NCBI GenBank assembly: GCA_013214965.1
Contig: JABSRU010000006.1
Coordinates: forward strand, 57,207 to 121,206
Length of the DNA: 64,000 nucleotides
From: Gammaproteobacteria bacterium
GTDB taxonomy: Bacteria > Pseudomonadota > Gammaproteobacteria > Enterobacterales > Psychrobiaceae
Direction: 5' to 3'
Below, in pieces: positions 27,845-36,808 of the stretch; position 1 is the stretch's first letter, and each line of letters starts with the position of its first letter. The notes below the pieces were generated by a model. That model did not search any database and had not been told where the DNA came from. It worked only from the letters and a program-made list of their open reading frames with translations. The position numbers and the translations under genes were made by a program.

Positions 27845-28492
27845 ATGAAGTTGAATTTAAATAAAATTATTATCTTTCAGTTATGTTTTTTGCTCTCAGG
27901 GACTGCATTAGCACAAAAAAACAACGTCAGCTGTGGCATTATCCATGGTCAACCACTAACTAACGCCTATGGTCCCTATGATTTTACCAAAGCTAGCGAT
28001 CAAGATAAGCTACCTATAGTGCTGGGTGCCCATTTCACGCCTGAAATTGAGCGCCTCATTAGAGGAAGAACGGGGACCATTATGGGTGATATCAACTATA
28101 CTCTACAAGCTATCCCAAACTATCATCGCGCACTTTATTCAATGGCTAAATACCAGCGAAGCTCAATATACAAAAACTCGGTTTCAGCATTTAATAATAG
28201 ATATTACACCGCAGAATGCTATTTTAAACGGGCGATATATTTTCAACCCAAAGATGCCACTTCCCGGATGCTTTATGCGATGCATTTACAACAATTAAAC
28301 CAATATCAACCTGCACTTAATCTCTATCAGCAAGCATTAAAGCTCACCCCGAAAGCGGCCGAGTTAAACTACAATTATGGTTTATTATTGGTTGATATGA
28401 AAAAATACAAGTTAGCAAAAAAAGCCGCAGCTATTGCCTATAACAAAGGCTACCCACTACCTGGACTAAGAAATAAACTCGCTGAGCACTAA
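27845..28492 (+). CDS. Secreted tetratricopeptide-repeat protein
   Basis: A 215-residue exported protein. The signal peptide MKLNLNKIIIFQLCFLLSGT with ALA-Q cleaves near residue 23. The N-terminal segment CGIIHGQPLTNAYGPYDFT, then LPIVLGAHFTPEIERLIRG and GDINYTLQAIPNYHRALYSM, is a pattern I recognise from a widespread proteobacterial TPR family of unknown role. At least two TPR units follow (YFKRAIYFQPKDATSRMLYA, LYQQALKLTPKAAELNYNYG). It stands alone between the glycan cluster (divergent) and cyaA. It may act as a periplasmic scaffold; no partner can be named. Confidence 0.82.
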   Translation: MKLNLNKIIIFQLCFLLSGTALAQKNNVSCGIIHGQPLTNAYGPYDFTKASDQDKLPIVLGAHFTPEIERLIRGRTGTIMGDINYTLQAIPNYHRALYSMAKYQRSSIYKNSVSAFNNRYYTAECYFKRAIYFQPKDATSRMLYAMHLQQLNQYQPALNLYQQALKLTPKAAELNYNYGLLLVDMKKYKLAKKAAAIAYNKGYPLPGLRNKLAEH

Positions 28493-28592
28493 ACTCAATT
28501 GACTGCCAATGGACTTGAAATTCAATATTCTCAGTCCCTTGGCTATATGCTATGATCAGTTTTTGATTTTGATTAGGTTAATGGTCTCTTAA

Positions 28593-31007
28593 ATGCAATT
28601 TTCCCCTCAATTTACCGACACTAATCATTTTTGTTTTCAGTCCAAAGCGCAGGCGCAACAAACTCGAGACATCATTAGCCAGTTATCCCCTGCTAACCAC
28701 ATCGTATTACAACTTTTACCTTTATTACTCAGTGTTAATCACCCGCAACTGCCCGGATATATCACGGGTTATCAAGCCGGAAAAATTTTTAATTATCAAT
28801 TAACATCGAATACAAATTGGTTAGTGGCTAACATTTTTGGCGTTAGCGACCATCAATTATTAGCAGACACCAGTATTGAAGGCATTTATACCATCGGCAG
28901 TATTGGTAGTTTAGGGCAGAATAACCAATCAGACTGGGATGTCTGGCTCTGTAGCCCTAACTCTTTTGCTGAAGAGAAAAAGCAGCAAACGACACAAAAG
29001 TGCCAACTGATTGAACGTTGGGCTCAACAAATTGGCGCTGAATTACATTTATTTTTAGTCACACAAGACCAATTTCAACACGGCAACCAATCAACCCTCG
29101 ATAAAGAATCCAGTGGCAGCGCGCAACATTGGTTATTACTCGATGAGTTTTACCGCTCAGCCATGACCATTGCAGGTAAAGCCATTCGTTGGCAACAAAT
29201 AAAGCCCTTAGCCCCTGAGATTCAAATGATTGATTTTGGTGAGATCCCTTCACCCCCAGCGCAAGAATATTTTGGCGCGATGATGTGGCAGCTATATAAA
29301 GGGATTGATGCCCCTGAAAAATCAATTTTAAAAGCCTTGTTGCTAGAGTCTTATTTTAGTGATTTCCCACATACCGTATTATTATCACAACAATGGCAGG
29401 AATATACCAAAAGTGACCGTATTACTGATCATTACCTCTTATTATTAGAACGGATTAGTGACTACTTGTTAGCACAAGATGATTCTGAAAGACTCGAATT
29501 GGTTCGAGAATGTTTTTATTTAAAATGTCAGCCTAACCTCAGTTATTTATATCAAGGATCAGCGGTCAGTTATCAGCAACAACAGTTCCTAACACTGACC
29601 AAACAATGGGGCTTTAGCGCACAAAAAATTGTTCATCTTGATCGAGTCTCTCGTTGGGATCCGGTAGCGGTCCATCAACAACATCAACGTTTAGTTACCG
29701 CGCTGCTAAAAAGCTATCTACGGTTAAAGATTATGGCCCAACGCCATGGCATTGATGAATCGTTGTACCCACAAGAAATGGCTATTTTAAGTCGTAAACT
29801 TTATTCTGCTTATCACAGCAATAGCACTAAGATAAGTCGCTTGCCTCACAAAGCTCTGTCCTCTCGGGTCAATAACCCGCTGTTTTTACGTCGAGCACGC
29901 CTATCCGATGGTAAAACTCAATGGCTGCTACTAAACCAATCACCGATTTTTGGTCAAGATTATCGAATTCAACAGGATCCGTCTCTGATAAAACTATTGG
30001 GGTGGGCAGCAGTCAATAACTACGCGGCCACCAACACCAAAGTAAAGCTGCCCGTCGATATTAGTGATTGGGAGCCCAAAATGGCGCGTGGACTATCGCT
30101 CATCACCCATTACTTTGGCACACCAACTCGTGCCACTAAAAATGCCTTAGTCCAAGCGTCACAAATTGATCAAGTTGTCATACTACTAAATATGCGCGAT
30201 GACGCGACGGTGCGGTTCAATGGTCAGGCATTAATGATGAACTGGATTAAGAGTAATATATTCTCCATTGGCAGTGATAAATACAGCTTAGTATCGAGTA
30301 TCGATGTTGTTTATCGCAATTCATGGCATGAATATCATAGTATTGCATTTACTGGTGATACCGCCATTTTAGAATTAGTAAGTCATTTATTAAGTTTAAT
30401 CAATTTAGCCAGTCATTCGCCGCACATCGTTGTCAAGAGCTTGGGGCAAAAGCAAAATAGCTTACTAAGCGATAAAGTCTATTTTTTATTGCGAGAATGC
30501 TTAACCATTCGCAAACAATCAACCAAAAAAGGCACTCGGGTGAAATCGTTAGTGGTAGCAGGTAATCTCTATGGCCTATTTTTTGAACCCGATCAGGTTA
30601 ACTTTCAAAAAATTAACACCGCACTACAGTTATACCAAAAGCTAAGTAGCCATCCACTGACGCAATTAACCAGAAAAAAGCAACAAAATAGTAAGGTAAA
30701 TAGAATTATCACTGAATACGCCAGTCGCGGTCATGTCCAATTTTTCTTAGAAAAACTAAACAATGGGATTCAAGTGTTTGTGCTCGATGAGCAGAATAAC
30801 TTATCGAGTTATTTGCAGAATGAACAAGACGAATTGGCTTTAATAAAATCAATCTATCGCTTTTATACCTTCACCAAAGATCAGCAAAACATTAGCCAAG
30901 AAAAATTAGCGATTAGCTTTAACTTACCGCAATTTAGTCGACTAACACGGTCAAACGGTTTTATTCATATCGAACCGTTTGACCGTCATAATGACGAGCG
31001 TTTTTAG
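28593..31007 (+). CDS. cyaA: Class I adenylate cyclase CyaA
   Basis: Makes cyclic AMP from ATP, feeding the CRP regulon; a soluble or loosely membrane-associated enzyme. The catalytic N-terminal half shows NHPQLPGYITGYQAGKIF, the nucleotidyltransferase motif GSIGSLGQNNQSDWDVWLC with the metal-binding D-x-D, and HWLLLDEFYRSAMTIAGKAI. EYFGAMMWQLYKGIDAPEK and LLLESYFSDFPHTV then follow, as in enterobacterial CyaA. At 804 residues it is somewhat shorter than E. coli CyaA (about 848), the difference lying mainly in the regulatory half. cyaY lies nearby on the opposite strand as in E. coli, but here a carboxylesterase gene is placed between, overlapping the cyaA stop by four bases. I found no CRP site upstream. 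Confidence 0.94.
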   Translation: MQFSPQFTDTNHFCFQSKAQAQQTRDIISQLSPANHIVLQLLPLLLSVNHPQLPGYITGYQAGKIFNYQLTSNTNWLVANIFGVSDHQLLADTSIEGIYTIGSIGSLGQNNQSDWDVWLCSPNSFAEEKKQQTTQKCQLIERWAQQIGAELHLFLVTQDQFQHGNQSTLDKESSGSAQHWLLLDEFYRSAMTIAGKAIRWQQIKPLAPEIQMIDFGEIPSPPAQEYFGAMMWQLYKGIDAPEKSILKALLLESYFSDFPHTVLLSQQWQEYTKSDRITDHYLLLLERISDYLLAQDDSERLELVRECFYLKCQPNLSYLYQGSAVSYQQQQFLTLTKQWGFSAQKIVHLDRVSRWDPVAVHQQHQRLVTALLKSYLRLKIMAQRHGIDESLYPQEMAILSRKLYSAYHSNSTKISRLPHKALSSRVNNPLFLRRARLSDGKTQWLLLNQSPIFGQDYRIQQDPSLIKLLGWAAVNNYAATNTKVKLPVDISDWEPKMARGLSLITHYFGTPTRATKNALVQASQIDQVVILLNMRDDATVRFNGQALMMNWIKSNIFSIGSDKYSLVSSIDVVYRNSWHEYHSIAFTGDTAILELVSHLLSLINLASHSPHIVVKSLGQKQNSLLSDKVYFLLRECLTIRKQSTKKGTRVKSLVVAGNLYGLFFEPDQVNFQKINTALQLYQKLSSHPLTQLTRKKQQNSKVNRIITEYASRGHVQFFLEKLNNGIQVFVLDEQNNLSSYLQNEQDELALIKSIYRFYTFTKDQQNISQEKLAISFNLPQFSRLTRSNGFIHIEPFDRHNDERF

Positions 31008-31666
31008 CTCAAATATTGTGTTAACCACTGACCTAATTTTGCAAGCTGCGGCTCACAGACCCAATGCTCCATTGGGTATTGTGACCACGTTAGATCAAAC
31101 CCTGCGCCTGTTAATGCAGTGGCTGCTTGTTGCCCAGCACTAAAAGGCACCGTCATGTCATGTTCGCCGTGGGAGACAAACAACGGTGTAGCAGCATTAT
31201 GACCACCAGCACCAATTTTTGGTAAATCAGCCGTCGCTAAATAACAAGAAAGCCCGACAATGCCTGCCAGCTTATGGCGAGACCTTAGGCCACTATACAG
31301 CGCAAGCACACCACCTTGAGAAAAACCAACCACCACAATCCGCTCACTGCTAATACCATCGCTAATCAGTTGATCAATCAACTGATTAATTAATACTTCA
31401 CTTTGCTGTAAGGTTTTAATATCGGCGCGATCGTTTAAATCCATGCTTTTGATGTCATACCAAGAGCGCATCACTAATCCGCCGTTAATCGTAACGGGTT
31501 GCTTAGGAGCATGAGGAAAGATAAATCGAATTTGATGATTTTTAGCTAAGCCTAACGCTGGAATAACATCGCTAAATCCGGTACCTGAGTCGCCTAGTCC
31601 ATGTAGCCAAATAACCACCGCATCGGCCGCATTGTTTGGTTGTTTAATAATTGTTTGTAATGACAC
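31004..31666 (-). CDS. Carboxylesterase / phospholipase family alpha/beta hydrolase
   Basis: A 220-residue cytoplasmic serine hydrolase of the Abhydrolase_2 (acyl-protein thioesterase, EstB) family. VIWLHGLGDSGTGFSDVIP near residue 18 forms the oxyanion region. The nucleophile is Ser in VVGFSQGGVLALYSGL near 113, the Asp is in SHGEHDMTVPFSAG near 167, and the His is in QYPMEHWVCEPQL near 199. Typical substrates are short acyl esters, lysophospholipids or S-acyl proteins. It converges on cyaA with a four-base overlap and lies three bases after cyaY, so it may be co-transcribed with cyaY. Confidence 0.9.
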   Translation of the reverse strand: MSLQTIIKQPNNAADAVVIWLHGLGDSGTGFSDVIPALGLAKNHQIRFIFPHAPKQPVTINGGLVMRSWYDIKSMDLNDRADIKTLQQSEVLINQLIDQLISDGISSERIVVVGFSQGGVLALYSGLRSRHKLAGIVGLSCYLATADLPKIGAGGHNAATPLFVSHGEHDMTVPFSAGQQAATALTGAGFDLTWSQYPMEHWVCEPQLAKLGQWLTQYLS

Positions 31667-31669
31667 TTT

Positions 31670-31993
31670 TTACTCGCTTATCTTAATCTGAATATTTTCG
31701 CCGGATTGTCGCACAATAGCGTCACTCACCAAGGTCAGGAATTCCGCACCGCTGCGATTATCAATCCAACGACCTTCAATTAACTCAAAATGATGACCGT
31801 CAAATTTAGTCGCTACCCAAATTTGATGTAACGGCTCCTGACGATTAATAATAATTTGGCTGCGATCACTAAAGGCTAACTTTAAGACCCCCGCTGATGT
31901 TTCATAATCAAAATCGACCATTGCATCATCTAAAACCGTTTCTATTAATATAAAATAATCATCGACTATTTGGTGAAATTCACTATCGTTCAT
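31670..31993 (-). CDS. cyaY: Iron-sulfur cluster protein CyaY (bacterial frataxin)
   Basis: Bacterial frataxin binds iron and modulates cysteine desulfurase IscS during Fe-S cluster assembly. The 107-residue protein starts MNDSEFHQIVDDYFILIE with the acidic first helix, continues LDDAMVDFDYETSAGVLKLAF and has the conserved IINRQEPLHQIWVATKFDGHHFE sheet. I chose the ATG at 31993, with GAGG seven bases upstream, rather than an in-frame codon at 32005. It is divergent from lptM-lysA, the standard enterobacterial neighbourhood. A candidate promoter lies at 32034-32039. Confidence 0.95.
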   Translation of the reverse strand: MNDSEFHQIVDDYFILIETVLDDAMVDFDYETSAGVLKLAFSDRSQIIINRQEPLHQIWVATKFDGHHFELIEGRWIDNRSGAEFLTLVSDAIVRQSGENIQIKISE

Positions 31994-32033
31994 TTTAAGC
32001 CTCAAAACATTTGCATTTACTCAACGGAATGCG

Positions 32034-32039
32034 ATTATA
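32034..32039 (-). promoter_or_regulatory. Candidate -10 box for cyaY
   Basis: On the minus strand this reads TATAAT, a perfect -10 hexamer, about 40 bases before the cyaY ATG. GTGATT lies 18 bases upstream as a weak -35. It is the only strong hexamer in the short cyaY-lptM gap. Confidence 0.4.
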
Positions 32040-32072
32040 GGGCTAAATTGCTTAATAATCACCGGATAAAAA

Positions 32073-32219
32073 ATGCGGAAATTCACTATCATCTTTATAT
32101 TACTCGGTTTTATCAGCGGATGTGGCCAAAGCGGCCCCCTGTATCATCGCGATAAAGCGCCGCAACCTGCTAATCAAGACGTTGAAAATAAAGATAATAA
32201 ACAGGAAGACAATGCTTAA
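32073..32219 (+). CDS. lptM: Small lipoprotein LptM (YifL)
   Basis: A 48-residue lipoprotein: MRKFTIIFILLGFISGCGQS has a lipobox SGC with Cys17 lipidated, followed by the family signature CGQSGPLYHRD (CGLKGPLY in E. coli) and a charged tail. LptM binds the LptDE lipopolysaccharide translocon in the outer membrane and helps its oxidative maturation. It is too short for many gene finders. Its TAA stop shares an A with the lysA ATG (TAATG), so the two are translationally coupled, as cyaY|lptM-lysA-dapF order is in E. coli. Confidence 0.9.
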   Translation: MRKFTIIFILLGFISGCGQSGPLYHRDKAPQPANQDVENKDNKQEDNA

Positions 32220-33478
32220 TGGATTTTTTTAATGTTAAAAATGGTCAACTGTATGTTGAAGATATCGCGGTAAAACAACTGGCACAAAAATATAAGACTC
32301 CGCTTTATATTTATTCCCGTGCCACCATTGAACGTCATTGGCATGCCTTTGATCAAGCAGCGGGCGATCAAAAACATTTGATTTGTTATGCAGTCAAAGC
32401 CAATTCAAATTTAGCGATTTTAAATACCTTAGCTAAACTCGGTTCCGGGTTTGATATTGTCTCCGGTGGTGAATTAGCCCGGGTGCTTAAGGCCGGTGGC
32501 TCTCCGGATAAAATCGTATTCTCTGGCGTCGGTAAAAGTGAAGATGAAATTCGCTTTGCCCTTGAGACCAAAATTTATTGCCTCAATGTCGAATCACAGC
32601 CAGAATTAGAGCGGATTAGTGCCATTGCTCACAGCATGAATATTGTTGCGCCGATCTCTATTCGAGTGAATCCCGATGTCGATGCCGGTACGCATCCTTA
32701 TATTTCGACTGGACTCAAAGAAAATAAATTCGGTATCACGATGGAGGATGCAGTCAGTGCTTATCAATATGCTCACCAAGCCTCATCTCTCCAAATTAAG
32801 GGGATTGATTGTCATATTGGCTCACAATTAACGAACTTGTTACCCTTTACCGATGCAATTAAACGGGTTTTAACCCTAATTGATCGATTAAAAGAGCAAG
32901 GGATCAATATTTCTCACCTTGATGTCGGAGGTGGCCTAGGCGTGACTTATCAAGATGAACAACCGCCGCAACCTCACGAGTATGCAAAAGCCCTTGCCGA
33001 CTGCCTCGCTGAGCATCGTGATTTAACCATTATATATGAACCCGGTCGCGCCATTATGGCCAATGCCGGAATTTTAGTGGCCAAAGTTGAATACCTAAAG
33101 CAGACGCCAGACAAAAATTTTGCGATAATTGATGCCGCAATGAATGACTTAATCCGGCCAGCATTATATAGTGCTTGGCAAGAGATAGTTGCCGTAGAGT
33201 CAAGTACTCAGGCAACCGATGTTTATGATGTGGTGGGTCCGGTTTGTGAAACTGGCGATTTTTTAGGTAAAGATCGCACGCTTGCACTTAGCCCAGGCGA
33301 TTTTATCGCGATAAAATCCTCTGGAGCCTATGGTTTTACCATGGCGTCAAATTATAATTCTCGGGTAAAGCCTGCTGAAGTGATGGTCGATTGCGACAAG
33401 GACATCGAAATTCGCCAACGCGAAACTTTAGCAGATTTATGGCGAGGTGAAATAGCAACTCTCGATACCGACTCATAA
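32219..33478 (+). CDS. lysA: Diaminopimelate decarboxylase LysA
   Basis: PLP-dependent decarboxylation of meso-diaminopimelate to lysine, the last step of lysine synthesis. The 419-residue protein has the PLP lysine in LICYAVKANSNLAIL near residue 60. It also has GSGFDIVSGGELARVL, HIGSQLTNLLPF, the glycine loop LDVGGGLGVTY, EPGRAIMANAG and the active-site GPVCETGDFLGKD. Standard fold-type III enzyme. Coupled to lptM upstream; dapF follows after 42 bases, so the DAP/lysine branch is kept together. Confidence 0.98.
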   Translation: MDFFNVKNGQLYVEDIAVKQLAQKYKTPLYIYSRATIERHWHAFDQAAGDQKHLICYAVKANSNLAILNTLAKLGSGFDIVSGGELARVLKAGGSPDKIVFSGVGKSEDEIRFALETKIYCLNVESQPELERISAIAHSMNIVAPISIRVNPDVDAGTHPYISTGLKENKFGITMEDAVSAYQYAHQASSLQIKGIDCHIGSQLTNLLPFTDAIKRVLTLIDRLKEQGINISHLDVGGGLGVTYQDEQPPQPHEYAKALADCLAEHRDLTIIYEPGRAIMANAGILVAKVEYLKQTPDKNFAIIDAAMNDLIRPALYSAWQEIVAVESSTQATDVYDVVGPVCETGDFLGKDRTLALSPGDFIAIKSSGAYGFTMASNYNSRVKPAEVMVDCDKDIEIRQRETLADLWRGEIATLDTDS

Positions 33479-33520
33479 TGAGTCGATGATTGTTCGAGTA
33501 ATAATATTATAAGAAATTGA

Positions 33521-34351
33521 ATGTTACTTAATTTTTCCAAAATGCATGGCTTAGGCAACGACTTTGTCGTGGTTGACGCCGTTAGCCAAAATGTCTTTTT
33601 ATCGAAAGAACAAATCTGCTCATTGGCGGATCGCAACACCGGCATTGGTTTTGACCAGTTGTTGATGATCGAAGCGCCTTATGATCCGGAACTCGATTTC
33701 CATTATCGAATCTTCAATGCCGATGGCACAGAAGTTGAACAGTGTGGCAATGGCGCGCGCTGTTTTGCACGCTTTGTTCGTTTAAAAGGATTGAGTAATC
33801 GTTACCGTTTAGGCGTTAGCTGCAAAGGTGGTAAATTGCAACTAAAACATGAGCGTAATGGCCAAATTACCGTGTCGATGGGTGTGCCACAATTGATCCC
33901 ATCAAAAATCCCTTTTCAGGCTCAAAAACAAGAACTTAATTATATTTTACGGGCTGAAGATCAAACGGTATTATGCGGAGTTATCTCAATGGGCAACCCT
34001 CATTGTGTCGTTACTGTTGATGATATAACAACAGCTGCCGTTGCGACTTTAGGCCCTGCGCTATCGACTCATGAGCGATTCCCGCAAGACTGTAATGTTG
34101 GTTTTATGGAAATTGTTTCCCGTAGTTATATTAAATTACGAGTTTATGAACGTGGTGTTGGTGAAACACGAGCCTGTGGTACTGGCGCTTGTGCCGCCGT
34201 TGCCATCGGCCAGCTCCAGGGGCAACTCGATCAATCAGTCACCGTTGAACTACCTGGCGGCAAACTAAAAATTCATTGGCGAAAAGGGGAAAGTCAATTA
34301 AAAATGACGGGCGATGCAACCCATGTTTTTGATGGCCAAATTAAGTTATGA
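33521..34351 (+). CDS. dapF: Diaminopimelate epimerase DapF
   Basis: Cofactor-independent epimerisation of LL- to meso-diaminopimelate, for lysine and peptidoglycan. 276 residues. It starts [17 protein letters not shown], and the two catalytic cysteines are in [15 protein letters not shown] (near residue 75) and [15 protein letters not shown] (near 219), the two-thiol mechanism of the family. The end overlaps the DUF484 gene by four bases (ATGA). Confidence 0.98.
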   Translation: MLLNFSKMHGLGNDFVVVDAVSQNVFLSKEQICSLADRNTGIGFDQLLMIEAPYDPELDFHYRIFNADGTEVEQCGNGARCFARFVRLKGLSNRYRLGVSCKGGKLQLKHERNGQITVSMGVPQLIPSKIPFQAQKQELNYILRAEDQTVLCGVISMGNPHCVVTVDDITTAAVATLGPALSTHERFPQDCNVGFMEIVSRSYIKLRVYERGVGETRACGTGACAAVAIGQLQGQLDQSVTVELPGGKLKIHWRKGESQLKMTGDATHVFDGQIKL

Positions 34352-35022
34352 CATTAAGTAACGTTGATAATAGTTCACTGCTAGTTGATGAAGCGACAAT
34401 AGTGAGCTATTTACAAGATAATCCAGATTTTTTTAATAATCATCCCCAATTATTATCACAATTAAAATTACCAACTCATCAGCCTGGCACGCTCTCGTTA
34501 GTGGAGCGACAGCAACAATTACTGCGTGAAAAAGTCCAAAATCTCGAAGAAGAAATCACCAGTTTAATGTCGATTGCCAGTCATAATCAGCAATTGCATC
34601 AACAATTTTCTAGTCTATTCTTTCAGCTGCTCAATTGTGAAAACATTAGCCAGCTGACCGACACCTTAATTGATAAGTTTAGAAAAAACCTAGGCTTGTC
34701 AAAGGTTGAAGTGAAATTGTATCAACCAGACGTACCCAGTCATTTAAGGTGTCAACGTAGCCAGTTTGAGAATATGTTGATTCAACGCCTCGATAAAACA
34801 CAATGTTATTTTGGTCGAATTAATCAACAGGAACAAACATTGCTATTTTCAGAAAATTTTAGCGGCTCAGTGGCATTAGTTGCACTAGGAAAATATGGTG
34901 AAGTGGGTTTATTAGCCGTGGCTAGCAGCGATCCTAATCATTTTGAGCCCAGCATGGACAACACAATGTTAATGCAACTTTGTCGCCTGTTCGCAAATTT
35001 AATTGATGGCTTAGACATTTAA
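34348..35022 (+). CDS. DUF484 family protein (YigA)
   Basis: A 224-residue protein of the DUF484 family, found between dapF and xerC throughout gammaproteobacteria. It starts with the conserved [22 protein letters not shown] and [21 protein letters not shown], a predicted coiled coil, followed by a GAF-like domain from about residue 75 ([28 protein letters not shown]). Its function is unknown; the fold suggests ligand sensing. Start overlaps dapF; xerC follows after 16 bases. Confidence 0.92.
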   Translation: MTLSNVDNSSLLVDEATIVSYLQDNPDFFNNHPQLLSQLKLPTHQPGTLSLVERQQQLLREKVQNLEEEITSLMSIASHNQQLHQQFSSLFFQLLNCENISQLTDTLIDKFRKNLGLSKVEVKLYQPDVPSHLRCQRSQFENMLIQRLDKTQCYFGRINQQEQTLLFSENFSGSVALVALGKYGEVGLLAVASSDPNHFEPSMDNTMLMQLCRLFANLIDGLDI

Positions 35023-35038
35023 CGGTGAAGGTATTCAC

Positions 35039-35935
35039 TTGAAGGTATTAGTTGAACAATTTTTGGCAGACTTAAATGATGCCAAGCAATTATCTCCTCA
35101 TACTATTACCAACTATCGTCGTCAATTAACGCATTTAATCAATCAATTACAATCCGACAATATCGATAGCTGGACCCAGCTAACCGGCGATGATGTTAAA
35201 TTTTGGATTGCCAATAGTAAACGCCAAGGTTTATCGAATCGTTCTATTGCACTGCGTTTATCGGCCCTACGAAGCTTTTGCCGTTATCTGTTAAAACGCC
35301 AACTGATTACCCTCGATCCTTGTGTTGGCATTAGCGCCCCCAAACAACAAAAACCGCTGCCGAAAAATATTAATGTCGATCAAGTTAATCAATTGCTGAA
35401 TGCCAATCCAGAAGATCCTTTGGAAATTAGAGATTTGGCAATGATGGAATTGTTTTATTCCAGTGGCTTACGCCTAGCCGAACTGGTTGCGTTAAACCTT
35501 GATGATATTAGCCACAGTGAACAACTAGTTAAAGTGCTTGGTAAAGGCAACAAAGAACGAATCGTGCCAGTCACAAAGTTAGCCTTGGCAAAAATAGAAC
35601 AATGGAAAAAAGTGCGTCCTGAATTGGCTAATGCCGGTGAGTACGGACTGTTTGTTAGTCAACTGGGGCGACGAATTTCACATCGCAGTGTCCAAGTCAG
35701 GATCAAGCAATGGGCGCAGCAACAGCACATGAACACCACGATGCATCCCCATAAATTGCGCCATTCCTTTGCCACCCATATGCTCGAAGGCTCAAGAGAT
35801 CTCCGAGCGGTGCAAGAAATGCTCGGCCACGCAGATTTATCGACCACCCAAGTTTATACGCATCTCGATTTTCAACATTTAGCCACGGTCTATGATCAAG
35901 CACATCCGCGCGCCAAACTTAAACCAAAAAAATAA
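35039..35935 (+). CDS. xerC: Tyrosine recombinase XerC
   Basis: With XerD, resolves chromosome dimers at dif. The N-terminal SAM-like core-binding domain (LSPHTITNYRRQL, residues 1-90) precedes the catalytic domain with all six active residues: R in SSGLRLAELVAL, K in VLGKGNKERIVP, HKLRHSF, LGHADLSTTQVY and the nucleophile in VYTHLDF near residue 280. Length of 298 is normal. The start is TTG at 35039 with GAAGG eight bases upstream; the frame has no ATG before a stop at 35012. It is followed by the yigB-type gene after nine bases, as in E. coli. Confidence 0.96.
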   Translation: MKVLVEQFLADLNDAKQLSPHTITNYRRQLTHLINQLQSDNIDSWTQLTGDDVKFWIANSKRQGLSNRSIALRLSALRSFCRYLLKRQLITLDPCVGISAPKQQKPLPKNINVDQVNQLLNANPEDPLEIRDLAMMELFYSSGLRLAELVALNLDDISHSEQLVKVLGKGNKERIVPVTKLALAKIEQWKKVRPELANAGEYGLFVSQLGRRISHRSVQVRIKQWAQQQHMNTTMHPHKLRHSFATHMLEGSRDLRAVQEMLGHADLSTTQVYTHLDFQHLATVYDQAHPRAKLKPKK

Positions 35936-35944
35936 GGAATTTAG

Positions 35945-36664
35945 ATGGCGATTATCTGTTATAAAAGCTTTACCTCACCACTGGCCATTGGTTTCGATTT
36001 AGATGACACCCTTTACGACAATGGCCCGGTTTTAGCCCTAGCAGAACAAGCACTGCGGGATCATTTAGCTCAGCAGTTCCCGCGTACCAATGGCATGACT
36101 TATCAAGATTGGTTTGCGATTAGGCAACAAGTGATCACCAAGCAACCTGCATTGGCCAATGACATCGGTTTAACCCGCATCGTCACCTTACGCCAAGGGC
36201 TACTCGACTTAGGCTACGACGAACAACAAGCAAGCAAAGGGGCAGAACAAGCGATGGCGCTATTTTTAACCTGGCGAAATACCATCGATATTGCCAGCAG
36301 TACTCATCAATTACTGACCCAATTAGATCAACGTTATCGTTTGTTTGCCATTAGCAATGGCAATGTTTGCACCAAGGCATTAAACCTCACGCAATATTTC
36401 GAATTTACCCTCCATGCCAATATTAACAATCCAATGAAACCTTCAGCCTCATTGTTTAACCAAGCGCAACAACGACTTGGTTTGAGCGCCAATCAAATAT
36501 TATATATTGGCGATCATCCGGTGTCTGATGTTGTCGGCGCAACCCGTGCAGGCTGGCAAAGTGGCTGGTTAAATTTAAGCGGAAAACGACTAGATCACCG
36601 CAACAAACCTTTGCAACTGCCAACCTTTGAATTTTCGCAGTTAACGGATTTAGCCTTGCTTTAG
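35945..36664 (+). CDS. yigB: HAD family hydrolase YigB (FMN/5-amino-6-ribitylamino uracil phosphatase type)
   Basis: HAD-superfamily phosphatase of 239 residues; E. coli YigB dephosphorylates the riboflavin precursor ARPP and FMN. Motif I is FDLDDTLYDN with two catalytic Asp near residue 20, motif II is FAISNGN near 135, the conserved Lys is in NPMKPSASLF, and motif IV is ILYIGDHPVSDVVGATRAG. The dapF-DUF484-xerC-yigB-uvrD order matches E. coli and supports the name. A 144-base gap with a good promoter separates it from uvrD. Confidence 0.9.
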   Translation: MAIICYKSFTSPLAIGFDLDDTLYDNGPVLALAEQALRDHLAQQFPRTNGMTYQDWFAIRQQVITKQPALANDIGLTRIVTLRQGLLDLGYDEQQASKGAEQAMALFLTWRNTIDIASSTHQLLTQLDQRYRLFAISNGNVCTKALNLTQYFEFTLHANINNPMKPSASLFNQAQQRLGLSANQILYIGDHPVSDVVGATRAGWQSGWLNLSGKRLDHRNKPLQLPTFEFSQLTDLALL

Positions 36665-36746
36665 TATTCACCATCAGAACAACAATGTTTAAAGTGCCGG
36701 TATCAAGAATACTATGCGGATCGTATTGCCTACCTTCACTAAGATT

Positions 36747-36775
36747 TAGGCATAACAGACAGGCTTTGCTATAAT
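36747..36775 (+). promoter_or_regulatory. Candidate sigma-70 promoter of uvrD
   Basis: TAGGCA (36747-36752), a 17-base spacer and TGC-TATAAT, an extended -10 with a perfect hexamer at 36770-36775. Transcription would begin about 27 bases before the uvrD ATG. I looked for a LexA operator (CTG-N10-CAG) over it and did not find one, unlike in E. coli. Confidence 0.6.
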
Positions 36776-36808
36776 CTTGCCAATTTCCGACAAGAACTAT
36801 AAATAGCC

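Noticed and set aside
36720..36808. LexA operator before uvrD
   Set aside because: uvrD is SOS-controlled in E. coli, but no CTG-N10-CAG pattern is visible near the promoter here.
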